In this document: positions 24,520 to 32,298 of the stretch, piece by piece
How positions within the stretch are numbered: the first letter of the stretch is position 1
How the letters are laid out: the number at the start of each line of letters is the position of its first letter
Origin: Mesorhizobium qingshengii
GTDB lineage: Bacteria > Pseudomonadota > Alphaproteobacteria > Rhizobiales > Rhizobiaceae
Reading direction: 5' to 3'
DNA length: 56,798 nucleotides
Assembly (NCBI RefSeq): GCF_027563465.1
Contig: NZ_JAPFQA010000024.1
Location: 1 to 56,798, forward strand
Translations under genes and position numbers: made by a program
Notes under the pieces: model-generated
Database searches by the model: none
The model's input: only the letters and a program-made list of their open reading frames with translations
Told to the model about the DNA's origin: nothing

Positions 24520-25340
24520 CAGGCAGCCCTCGGTCCGGCGCCGTGATGGTGATCATGGCTGTGATCATGTGCATGCCCATGACCGTGATCATGGGCATGA
24601 TCATGGCCCTCGGGCTCGCACCAGGGCGCGTTCTCTTCCCAGGCCTCGTGGAAGCGGCGGGCGCGCAACAGGTTTTCCGGCTTCAGTGTCTCCCTGGTCT
24701 CGCCCCATGCGATCGGCTGGCGCGCCAGCAGCAGCGTTTCGGGGAAATTCTGGCGCACCAGATCCAGGTCATGGACCACAACCATGATGGTGCGTTCCTC
24801 GCCATGCCAGCGCTTGATCAGCGCGATCAGGTCGCCGACCGTCTTGGCGTCGACGGCGTTGAACGGCTCGTCGAGCAGGATGAGGTCGGCGTCTTGCAAC
24901 AGCACGCGGGCAAACAGCGTGCGCTGCAACTGGCCGCCCGACAGCGTATCGATCGGACGTTTTTCGAAGCCGCCGAGGCCGACCGCCATCAGCGCCTTGC
25001 TGACGTCATCGCGATCTTCCTTGGTGTAGCGGCCAAGCAGGCCGCGCCGTGGCCACAGGCCAAGCGAGACCAGATCGACGACGCGGGCGGGAAAGGAGCG
25101 GTCGAGTTCCGATTGCTGCGGCAGGTAGGCGGCACGCAGCCCGGAGGCACGGATGACCTCGCCGGCCATCGGTTTCAAGACGCCGACAATGCCCTTCATC
25201 AGCGTCGATTTGCCGGAGCCGTTGGCGCCAACCACGGCTGTCAGCGAGCCCTTGCGGATAGTGCCGTCGAGATGATGGATCGCCGGGTGGCTTCCGTAGC
25301 CAAGCGTCAGGTCGCGGAATGTCAGGCAGGTCTGGGTCAT
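24519..25340 (-). CDS. aztA: Zinc ABC transporter ATPase with histidine-rich tail
   Basis: A 273-aa ABC ATPase. Walker A is GANGSGKST near residues 35-43, the signature is LSGGQLQR near 142-149, and Walker B is LILLDEPFN near 162-170. The C-terminus from residue 246 to 266 alternates His and Asp, holding 12 histidines, a likely cytoplasmic zinc buffer or sensor. The ATG at 25340 is chosen because it begins at the family start (MTQTCLTFRDL); an in-frame start at 25487 would run through the candidate Zur box. It is the first gene of the operon. Confidence 0.88.
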   Translation of the reverse strand: MTQTCLTFRDLTLGYGSHPAIHHLDGTIRKGSLTAVVGANGSGKSTLMKGIVGVLKPMAGEVIRASGLRAAYLPQQSELDRSFPARVVDLVSLGLWPRRGLLGRYTKEDRDDVSKALMAVGLGGFEKRPIDTLSGGQLQRTLFARVLLQDADLILLDEPFNAVDAKTVGDLIALIKRWHGEERTIMVVVHDLDLVRQNFPETLLLARQPIAWGETRETLKPENLLRARRFHEAWEENAPWCEPEGHDHAHDHGHGHAHDHSHDHHHGAGPRAA

Positions 25341-25396
25341 GTCGTTCCATGGGGGCGGCGAAATCCGGCTGCTGCCAGCGGTCAATTGGATATGTG

Positions 25397-25408
25397 ATGT
25401 TATTACAT
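25397..25408. promoter_or_regulatory. Candidate Zur box
   Basis: ATGTTATTACAT is a near-perfect palindrome (11 of 12 positions in the sense of ATGT-n4-ACAT) located 57 bp before the aztA start. It resembles the AT-rich core of alphaproteobacterial zinc-uptake-regulator sites and would repress the importer when zinc is sufficient. It also lies upstream of divergent ridA. Confidence 0.6.
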
Positions 25409-25566
25409 TAGTCAACAACCCGCCCGGGCGGAGTTGCGGCTGCCGGGTCAACTTGCTGTGTATGGATGTCATACGCCGTTGGCCCAAGCGGATTTGACCG
25501 GGCGGCCTTGCCCGAAGCCGGCGCCAACTCTAAAGAGGCGCCACCGACAACAGGAAGGAACGCCCC

Positions 25567-25911
25567 ATGAGCATTCGTCGCATCGATGTTGGCCCGCGCA
25601 TGAGCCAGATCGTCATTCACGGAGATACCGTCTATCTGGCCGGTCAGGTTGGTCAGCCGGGTGGGAACGTTGCTTCGCAGACCAGGGACATCCTGTCGGC
25701 CGTCGATGAGCTGCTGGCCAAGGCCGGCTCGGACAAGACCAAGATTCTGCAGGCGATCATCTGGCTGGCCGACATGAGCACCTTTGCCGAGATGAACTCG
25801 GAATGGGACAAGTGGGTGCCCCAGGGCAACACTCCGGCCCGCGCCACCGGTGAAGCAAAGCTCGCCGGACCGGAATATCTGGTCGAAATCATCATCACGG
25901 CGGCGATCTGA
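25567..25911 (+). CDS. RidA-family protein
   Basis: A 114-aa YjgF/YER057c/UK114-type protein. RidA members hydrolyse reactive enamine/imine intermediates released by PLP enzymes. The motif PARATGEAKLAGPEYLVEI near 94-111 includes the substrate-binding arginine (R96). The start follows AGGAAGGAACGCCCC. It is divergent from the zinc importer and converges with hutC, with a nested inverted repeat between the two stops. Exact substrate unknown. Confidence 0.88.
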   Translation: MSIRRIDVGPRMSQIVIHGDTVYLAGQVGQPGGNVASQTRDILSAVDELLAKAGSDKTKILQAIIWLADMSTFAEMNSEWDKWVPQGNTPARATGEAKLAGPEYLVEIIITAAI

Positions 25912-25925
25912 GCGCCAGCGCTTTG

Positions 25926-26112
25926 CCTTCTCCCCTTGTGGGAGAAGGTGGCCGAGCGAAGCTCGGTCGGATGAGGGGTGTTGGGCGGATCGCTACGTTG
26001 AAGAATTAAAGGCTTCAAATCCTTGGATTTTCTGGCGCCTCATTCCTTCCAGCACCCCTCATCCGTCTCGGCGCTAAAGCGCCGATCCACCTTCTCCCAC
26101 AAGGGGAGAAGG
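25926..26112. repeat. Nested inverted-repeat element between ridA and hutC
   Basis: Outer arms of 23 bp (25926-25948 and 26090-26112) are mutually inverted; each is also a near-palindrome beginning CCTTCTCCC. Inner arms ATGAGGGGTG (25971-25980) and CACCCCTCAT (26053-26062) are also inverted, and short hairpins lie between. The element fills the gap between two convergent genes and resembles small non-autonomous intergenic elements of rhizobia. A related single hairpin occurs at 46051-46073. Confidence 0.7.
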
Positions 26113-26119
26113 TATGGCG

Positions 26120-26860
26120 CTACCCCTGCGAGGGCCTAAACCGCGCCACCAGCGTGTGGCTCTCGGCCGCGTAGGTAAAGCGGACGTGGGTGACCGGGTG
26201 CTCGGCGCTCCATGTCCGGCGCTCGACCACCAGGCAAGGTGCGCCGGCCTCGATGTCGAGCGCCGCCGCGATGTGCCTGTCGGCGGCAACCGCGCGGATG
26301 CGGTGCTCGGCTTCGCTCCATGGCACGCGGCCGATCAGCCACGGGCCAGGCGCGATAGCCAGGAATTCCTCGTCGATCGCTTCTGGCACGGCGGCCAGGT
26401 TGATCAGCCGCTGCTCATGCGCGAACGGCCGCTTGCCAGCGAAATGCCGGCATTCCAGCGCCAGCACCGATCCGACGGCATCGAGCTCCAGCAGACTGCG
26501 ATCCTCGGCGCTGCTGCGCCTCTTGTGCCGCGCCACGCGCTCGTAGCGATAGGACAGGCCAAGCGCCTCGACCTCGAGCCGGATGTCCTGGATTTCCAGC
26601 ACGGCCGCCTGCGACTGTGGCCGGCGGACGAAGCTGCCTGAGCGGCGGCGGCGTTCGATCAGTCCGGCCTTGGCCAACTGCGACAGCGCCTTGTTAACTG
26701 TCATGCGCGAGCAATTGTACTCGGTCGTCAATTCGTGTTCGAACGGGATGCGGTGACCGGGCGCCCAGGCGCCGGACAGGATCTTCTCGCTGATATTGGA
26801 CAGGATGCGCTGGTGCAGCGAGCCGCCACCTTCAGCGTCCGCCGTCTCGATCACGCTCAT
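26120..26860 (-). CDS. hutC: Histidine utilization repressor HutC (GntR/UTRA)
   Basis: A 246-aa regulator. A GntR winged helix occupies about residues 14-80 (EHELTTEYNCSRMTVNKAL) and a UTRA sensor domain about 95-240, expected to bind urocanate. The ATG at 26860 overlaps the hutF stop by 4 bp (ATGA), so the pair is translationally coupled. A longer in-frame extension upstream would be antisense-like reading through hutF and was not used. Its likely operator is the palindrome 28267-28278. Confidence 0.92.
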   Translation of the reverse strand: MSVIETADAEGGGSLHQRILSNISEKILSGAWAPGHRIPFEHELTTEYNCSRMTVNKALSQLAKAGLIERRRRSGSFVRRPQSQAAVLEIQDIRLEVEALGLSYRYERVARHKRRSSAEDRSLLELDAVGSVLALECRHFAGKRPFAHEQRLINLAAVPEAIDEEFLAIAPGPWLIGRVPWSEAEHRIRAVAADRHIAAALDIEAGAPCLVVERRTWSAEHPVTHVRFTYAAESHTLVARFRPSQG

Positions 26861-28236
26861 GCCGAGAGCGCCGTCATCACGTTGCGAAAACGCTCGGCGA
26901 TGGCCTCGCGCCTTGCATGCTGGCCGCCGCTGACCTGTTTTTTGCCATGCACCCAGACGCAGTCGACCTTGCTGCCATTGGCGAAGATCCATGCATCGAG
27001 GATCGCGTCGCCAGTCTTGCCGGCCAATGAGGGGGCATTGGCATCGAGCGAGACGAGATCGGCGGATGCGCCGGCGGAAATTTCGGACGCGCCGGCGCCA
27101 AGAGCGGCGCTGCCACCGGCAAGTGCGGCGTCGAACAACGCGCGGCCGGTCGAGCCACCGGCGACCGCCAGCACATTGCGGGCACGATGCGCGAGGCGTT
27201 GCGAATATTCGAGCTGGCGCAACTCGTCGGGCAAGCCGATCAGGACGTTGGAATCGGAACCGATGCCAAAGCGGCCGCCATGTTCTGTAAACAGCGGCGC
27301 GGCGAAGGTACCGTCGCCGAGATTGGCCTCGGTGATCGGACAAAGGCCGGCGATGGCGCGGCTCTTCGCCATCCCGACCGTTTCCGCATCTGTCATGTGC
27401 GTGGCATGGATCAGGCACCAGCGCTGGTCGACCTTGGCATGGCCAAGCAGAAACTCGACCGGACGTGCGCCGGACCAGGCAAGGCAATCCTCGACTTCCT
27501 TCACTTGCTCGGCGATATGGATGTGGATTGGCCCATCGGGTGCCATCGCTGCGACTGCGGCGAGTTCCTCAGGTGTCGCGGCACGCAAACTGTGCGGGGC
27601 GACGCCGACGACGGCTTGATTCAAAGTGCCAACGCATTCGCGGCTTTTCTCAACAAGCCGGGAGAACCGATTCACATCGTTGATGAATCTCCGCTGGCCC
27701 TCATTGGGGGCCGCGCCGCCAAAAGAGGAGTGTGCGTAAAACACCGGCAATAGAGTCAAGCCTATACCGGTTTCGCCGGCCGCAGCCGCGATGCGCTCGG
27801 CCATCTCGGCGAGGTTGGCGTAGGGCTTTCCGTCGCGGTCGTGATGCAGATAGTGAAATTCGCCGACTCGTGAAAAACCCGCCTCCAGCATCTCGACATA
27901 GAGCTGCGCGGCAACTGCCTCGACCTGATCGGGCGTCATCGACAGCGCGAAACGATACATCACCTCGCGCCAGCTCCAGAAACTGTCGGCGGAGGGGCCG
28001 CGAAGCTCGGCCAATCCGGCCATGCCGCGCTGAAAGGCGTGGCTGTGCAGATTGGGCATGCCGGGCAGCAGGATGGAGTGGCGTTCGTCGCCAGCCAACG
28101 CAGTGCTTTCAGGCTCGACGTTTGCGATGCATCCCTTGGCGAGGGTGATCCGCACATTGTTGTGCCAGCCATCGGGAAGGAGCGCCTGTTCCGCGAAGAT
28201 ATCAGTCACTTTTCTCTCCGGTTCTCTGTCGTCCAT
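26857..28236 (-). CDS. hutF: Formimidoylglutamate deiminase
   Basis: A 459-aa amidohydrolase converting N-formimidoyl-L-glutamate to N-formyl-L-glutamate and ammonia, the fourth step of the five-step histidine pathway. Metal ligands appear in PNLHSHAFQRG (near 61-71), IHIHIAEQ (near 233), HATH and GSDSN (near 320). The start at 28236 (MDDREPERK) leaves the operator free; in-frame upstream ATGs lie inside the palindrome, and a later GTG just before TDIFAEQALL is also possible. It is followed by overlapping hutC and is divergent from hutI. Confidence 0.93.
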   Translation of the reverse strand: MDDREPERKVTDIFAEQALLPDGWHNNVRITLAKGCIANVEPESTALAGDERHSILLPGMPNLHSHAFQRGMAGLAELRGPSADSFWSWREVMYRFALSMTPDQVEAVAAQLYVEMLEAGFSRVGEFHYLHHDRDGKPYANLAEMAERIAAAAGETGIGLTLLPVFYAHSSFGGAAPNEGQRRFINDVNRFSRLVEKSRECVGTLNQAVVGVAPHSLRAATPEELAAVAAMAPDGPIHIHIAEQVKEVEDCLAWSGARPVEFLLGHAKVDQRWCLIHATHMTDAETVGMAKSRAIAGLCPITEANLGDGTFAAPLFTEHGGRFGIGSDSNVLIGLPDELRQLEYSQRLAHRARNVLAVAGGSTGRALFDAALAGGSAALGAGASEISAGASADLVSLDANAPSLAGKTGDAILDAWIFANGSKVDCVWVHGKKQVSGGQHARREAIAERFRNVMTALSA

Positions 28237-28266
28237 GCGATGATAGCGCTTGCAGTGCGTTTCAAT

Positions 28267-28278
28267 ATGTATATACAT
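28267..28278. promoter_or_regulatory. Candidate HutC operator
   Basis: ATGTATATACAT is a perfect 12-bp palindrome in the 68-bp divergent region between hutF and hutI. It matches the TGTATATACA-type sites of HutC repressors and is placed to control both hut transcripts. Confidence 0.75.
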
Positions 28279-28304
28279 AATTGCCGCCAATTGAAACGGA
28301 AAAG

Positions 28305-29540
28305 ATGATGGTTGCAGAGAGCAAGGGCCGGGCAGGGGGGCTTCGCCTGTGGCGCAATGCGCGCCTTGTCACCATGGCCGAAAGTTCTGCCGGACTTGGC
28401 GTTGTCGAACATGGCGCGGTCGCCGCGCGTGACGGCCGCATTGTCTACGCCGGCCCCGAATCGGAGATGCCTGCAACGCTTGCTCAGGACGAGAGGATCG
28501 ATTGCGAGGGCCGCTGGATCACGCCCGGCCTGATCGATTGCCACACCCATCTTGTCCACGCCGGGAACCGTGCAAACGAGTTCGAGATGCGGCTGGCCGG
28601 CGCCACCTATGAAGAAGTCGCAAAAGCGGGCGGCGGCATTGTCTCCTCGGTCAAGTCGCTGCGTGCCGCCAACCAGGATGAGTTGGTCGCGCAGTCGCTG
28701 CCTCGCCTCGATGCGCTGATCGCCGAGGGCGCAACCACGGTGGAGGTAAAGTCCGGCTACGGGCTCGATCTCGAAAATGAGCAGAAGTCGCTGCGGGCCG
28801 CCCGCCAACTGGGCGACAGGCGGCCGGTGACGATCCGGACAACCTTCCTCGGCGCCCATGCGCTGCCGCCGGAAGCCAGGGGCGACAAGGACGCATTTAT
28901 AGATCTGGTCGCAAAAGAAATTCTCCCGGCGGTCGCTGCCGAAGGGCTGGCCGATGCCGTCGACGGCTTTTGCGAAGGTATCGCTTTTTCGCCTGAGCAG
29001 ATGGCGCGTGTCTTCGACGCCGCCAAGACTGCCGGCCTGCCGGTCAAGCTTCATGCCGACCAACTGTCCAACCTGCATGGTGCCGAACTCGCAGCCCGCT
29101 ACGGCGCTTTGTCGGCCGATCATCTCGAATACACCGACGAGGCCGGTGCGGCGGCGATGGCGAAGGCGGGAACCGTGGCGACGATCCTGCCTGGCGCCTA
29201 TTACTTTATCCGCGAGACAAAGAAGCCGCCGATCGGCCTGTTCCGGCAGCACGGCGTCAGGATGGCTGTCGCCACCGACAACAATCCCGGCACCTCGCCG
29301 CTGACTTCGCTGCTTTTGACCATGAACATGGCGGCGACCTTGTTTGGCCTGACCGTCGATGAATGCCTTGCCGGTGTCACCCGTGAGGCCGCCCGGGCAC
29401 TGGGCCTGCTTGGCGAAACCGGCACGCTCGAGGCCGGCAAATCCGCCGACCTGGCGATTTGGGACATCGAGCGCCCCGCCGAACTCGTTTACCGCATGGG
29501 TTTCAACCCGCTGCATGCCCGTATCTGGAGAGGACAATGA
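28305..29540 (+). CDS. hutI: Imidazolonepropionase
   Basis: A 411-aa zinc or iron amidohydrolase that opens imidazolone-5-propionate to formimidoylglutamate. DCHTHLVHAG near 75-84 holds the H-x-H metal pair, KLHADQLS near 247-254 another His, and ATDNNPGTSP near 324-333 the catalytic Asp. The ATG at 28305 is used (an adjacent ATG at 28308 is equivalent). The stop overlaps the hutH start by 4 bp (ATGA). Confidence 0.96.
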   Translation: MMVAESKGRAGGLRLWRNARLVTMAESSAGLGVVEHGAVAARDGRIVYAGPESEMPATLAQDERIDCEGRWITPGLIDCHTHLVHAGNRANEFEMRLAGATYEEVAKAGGGIVSSVKSLRAANQDELVAQSLPRLDALIAEGATTVEVKSGYGLDLENEQKSLRAARQLGDRRPVTIRTTFLGAHALPPEARGDKDAFIDLVAKEILPAVAAEGLADAVDGFCEGIAFSPEQMARVFDAAKTAGLPVKLHADQLSNLHGAELAARYGALSADHLEYTDEAGAAAMAKAGTVATILPGAYYFIRETKKPPIGLFRQHGVRMAVATDNNPGTSPLTSLLLTMNMAATLFGLTVDECLAGVTREAARALGLLGETGTLEAGKSADLAIWDIERPAELVYRMGFNPLHARIWRGQ

Positions 29541-31078
29541 CCGAACTGACCCTCAAGCCCGGCAATGCGACGCTGGCCGACTGGCGCGCCATCTATCGCG
29601 GCGCCGTGCCGAAGCTGGACGATGCCTGCAGGCCAAAAATCAAGGCGAGCGCCGAGGCTGTCGCGCGGATCGTTGCCAAGGGTGAACCGGTCTATGGCAT
29701 CAACACCGGCTTCGGCAAGCTGGCCAGCGTCCGCATCCCCGCCGAGGATCTCGAGACCTTGCAGCGCAACATCGTGCTGTCGCACGCCGCTGGCGTCGGC
29801 GAGCCGATGCCGGTCGCTGTTTGCAGGCTGATGATGGCGCTGAAGCTCGCCAGCCTGGCGCAGGGCGCGTCCGGTGTGCGGCCGCAAACCATCGAGTTGC
29901 TCGAAGCGATGCTGGCCAACGACGTCATCCCGGTGGTGCCGGCGCAAGGTTCGGTCGGCGCGTCGGGTGATCTGGCGCCGCTGTCGCACATGACAGCGGT
30001 GATGATCGGCGTCGGCGAATGCTTTACCCCGCACGGCCGTTTCCCCGCCAAGGTCGCCTTTGTCTCGCACGGGCTGGAACCGGTGACGCTGGGCGCCAAG
30101 GAAGGGCTGGCGCTGCTCAACGGCACGCAGTTTTCAACGGCCTATGCGCTCGCCGCCTTGTTCGAGGCCGAAGTGCTCTACCAGTCGGCGCTGGTCGCCG
30201 GTGCGCTGTCGACCGACGCGGCAAGGGGTTCCGACGCCCCCTTCGATCCGCGCATCCACCTGCTGAGAAAGCACGGCGGCCAGATCGAGACGGCCGGCGC
30301 CTTGCGCAATCTGATGGCCGGCAGCGCCATCCGTGAATCGCACCGGGTTGGCGACGAGCGCGTGCAGGATCCTTATTGCTTGCGCTGCCAGCCGCAGGTG
30401 ATGGGTGCGGCACTCACCGTGCTGCGGCAGGCAGCCGACACGCTCGGCACCGAGGCCAATGGCGTCACCGACAATCCGCTGATCTTCGCCGAGGACGACA
30501 CGGCACTTTCCGGCGGCAACTTCCACGCCGAGCCGGTGGCCTTTGCCGCCGACATGATCGCGCTCGCCGTCTGCGAGATCGGCTCGTTGTCGGAACGCCG
30601 CATCGCCATGCTGGTCGATCCCGCATTGTCCGGCATCCCGGCCTTCCTGACGCCGAAGCCGGGCCTGAACTCCGGCTTCATGATCCCGCAGGTGACAGCG
30701 GCTGCTCTCGTCTCGGAGAACAAGCAGAAGGCCTATCCGGCCAGCGTCGATTCCATTCCCACCTCGGCCAACCAGGAAGACCACGTTTCGATGGCCGCGC
30801 ATGGCGCGCGCCGGCTGATCGGCATGATCGAGAATGCAACGGCGGTGATCGGCATCGAATTGCTGGCCGCCGCGCAAGGCTGCGACTTCCATCAGCCGCT
30901 CGCGTCGAGCGCCGCGCTCGAAGCGGTGCGCAAGCTGGTCCGGGCCGAGGTGCCGCATCTCGACAATGACCGGCATTTCCACCCCGATATGGAAAAGGCC
31001 ATCGCCATGGTGCGCAGCGGCGCGACAGTCAGGGCAGCCGGCGCGATAGCGCTGCCGTCGATTTCGGGAGCGGCGTAA
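29537..31078 (+). CDS. hutH: Histidine ammonia-lyase
   Basis: A 513-aa aromatic amino acid lyase converting L-histidine to urocanate. The MIO cofactor precursor A142-S143-G144 sits in GSVGASGDLAPLSH, and the catalytic YGINTGFG is at 53-60. The start at 29537 overlaps the hutI stop; the stop codon overlaps the hutG start by 1 bp (TAATG). Length and motifs are complete. Confidence 0.97.
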   Translation: MTELTLKPGNATLADWRAIYRGAVPKLDDACRPKIKASAEAVARIVAKGEPVYGINTGFGKLASVRIPAEDLETLQRNIVLSHAAGVGEPMPVAVCRLMMALKLASLAQGASGVRPQTIELLEAMLANDVIPVVPAQGSVGASGDLAPLSHMTAVMIGVGECFTPHGRFPAKVAFVSHGLEPVTLGAKEGLALLNGTQFSTAYALAALFEAEVLYQSALVAGALSTDAARGSDAPFDPRIHLLRKHGGQIETAGALRNLMAGSAIRESHRVGDERVQDPYCLRCQPQVMGAALTVLRQAADTLGTEANGVTDNPLIFAEDDTALSGGNFHAEPVAFAADMIALAVCEIGSLSERRIAMLVDPALSGIPAFLTPKPGLNSGFMIPQVTAAALVSENKQKAYPASVDSIPTSANQEDHVSMAAHGARRLIGMIENATAVIGIELLAAAQGCDFHQPLASSAALEAVRKLVRAEVPHLDNDRHFHPDMEKAIAMVRSGATVRAAGAIALPSISGAA

Positions 31079-31896
31079 TGACCAGAACGCCCTGGCTTAC
31101 GGTAACGCGCGGCACGGCACCGCTGCTGGTATCGATCCCGCACACCGGCATCGACCTCGCCGGCCTCGAGAATCGGCTGGTGTCGCCCTGGCTCGGCCGC
31201 CGCGATTGCGACTGGTGGATCGACAAGCTCTATGATTTCGCCGCAGGCCTCGGAGCGACTGTCGTTCACACCGCGATCTCGCGCACCGTCATCGACGTCA
31301 ATCGCGACCCGTCCGGCGCCTCGCTCTACCCCGGCCAGACGACGACCGGTCTCTGCCCGACCGAGACTTTCGACGGCGATCCGCTCTACCGCGAGGGCGA
31401 GGAGCCGGGGCCGTCGGAGGTCGATGAGCGGCGCGAGAAATTCTTCGTGCCGTATCATGCCGCCATGCAGGCCGAGATCGACAGGCTGCGAACCTTGCAC
31501 CAGACGATCGTCGTCTACGACTGCCACTCGATCCGCTCTGTGCTGCCGCGCCTGTTCGATGGCACGCTGCCTGTGTTCAATCTCGGCACCAACGACGGCA
31601 AGAGCGCTGACCCGGACTTGCAGGCGATGGTCGGTCGGATCATGGCCGAAACCGGTGAGAGCTCTGTTGTCAACGGGCGCTTCAAGGGCGGCTGGATCAC
31701 GCGCCATTTCGGTCAGCCTCAAGATGGCGTCCATGCATTGCAGATGGAGCTGTCAAACCGTGGCTATATGCGCGAGCCGGAAGGCAAGGGCGCGCCTGAC
31801 AATTGGCCGGTTCCCTACGATGCCGAGTTCGCGGCGCCGATCCGCGCCACGCTGGAAAAGATTCTGAAGACCGCGATTGCCTGGGCGCAACGCTGA
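31078..31896 (+). CDS. hutG: N-formylglutamate deformylase
   Basis: A 272-aa member of the N-formylglutamate amidohydrolase family, producing glutamate and formate, the last step after HutF. SIPHTGIDL near 19-27, SRTVIDVNRDPSG near 69-81 and VYDCHSIR near 145-152 are typical metal and substrate segments. Coupled to hutH through TAATG. Its presence with HutF shows that the pathway runs through formylglutamate. Confidence 0.94.
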   Translation: MTRTPWLTVTRGTAPLLVSIPHTGIDLAGLENRLVSPWLGRRDCDWWIDKLYDFAAGLGATVVHTAISRTVIDVNRDPSGASLYPGQTTTGLCPTETFDGDPLYREGEEPGPSEVDERREKFFVPYHAAMQAEIDRLRTLHQTIVVYDCHSIRSVLPRLFDGTLPVFNLGTNDGKSADPDLQAMVGRIMAETGESSVVNGRFKGGWITRHFGQPQDGVHALQMELSNRGYMREPEGKGAPDNWPVPYDAEFAAPIRATLEKILKTAIAWAQR

Positions 31897-31923
31897 TCAG
31901 GCAACGCTTTCGGGATGGATGCC

Positions 31924-32298
31924 ATGACCGGACATGCCAGGACATTTCTTCTTGCCGTCGGGCTGTTGTCGGCCGCGGTCGTTTCGGCGGCTGCCGCCGA
32001 AGTGGCCATGAAGGGCGCTGACATTCTCGCCACCTTGAAGGGCGCCCGTGTCGAAGGCCCTGACTGGGAGCAGAGCTTCGACGATGGCGGCGCCACGATC
32101 TACACGAAAGGCGGCGCCCAGTCGCAAGGTCGCTGGGACGTGCGTGGCGACCAATACTGCTCGCTGTGGCCGCCCTCGGACGTCTGGGCCTGCTACGCCA
32201 TGACCATCGATACTTCCGACCCTGCCCATGAGCAGGTCACCTGGATCAGCGCCGACGGCCACCGCAACGCCGCGCACCTCATTCGAAAGGGACAATGA
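31924..32298 (+). CDS. Small secreted protein embedded in the hut operon
   Basis: A 124-aa protein with a signal peptide (about residues 1-25, ending SAAAAE). The mature part has GRWDVRGDQYCSLWPPSDVW and CYAM with a likely disulfide between two cysteines; this resembles DUF995-like secreted domains but I cannot place it firmly. The start at 31924 has GGGATGG before it; an ATG at 31915 is also in frame. Its stop overlaps the hutU start (ATGA), so it is translated with the hut genes. Function unknown; not part of the classical pathway. Confidence 0.7.
   Translation: MTGHARTFLLAVGLLSAAVVSAAAAEVAMKGADILATLKGARVEGPDWEQSFDDGGATIYTKGGAQSQGRWDVRGDQYCSLWPPSDVWACYAMTIDTSDPAHEQVTWISADGHRNAAHLIRKGQ

Noticed and set aside
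24533..24610. A short tandem-looking repeat rich in CATGATCATG
   Set aside because: It encodes the alternating His/Asp tail of the zinc ATPase, so protein composition explains it; it is not a CRISPR or satellite array.
26861..27487. An upstream in-frame extension of hutC across hutF
   Set aside because: It is low-complexity Arg/Pro/Trp-rich, lies fully within hutF on the same strand in another frame, and hutC has a normal start overlapping the hutF stop.
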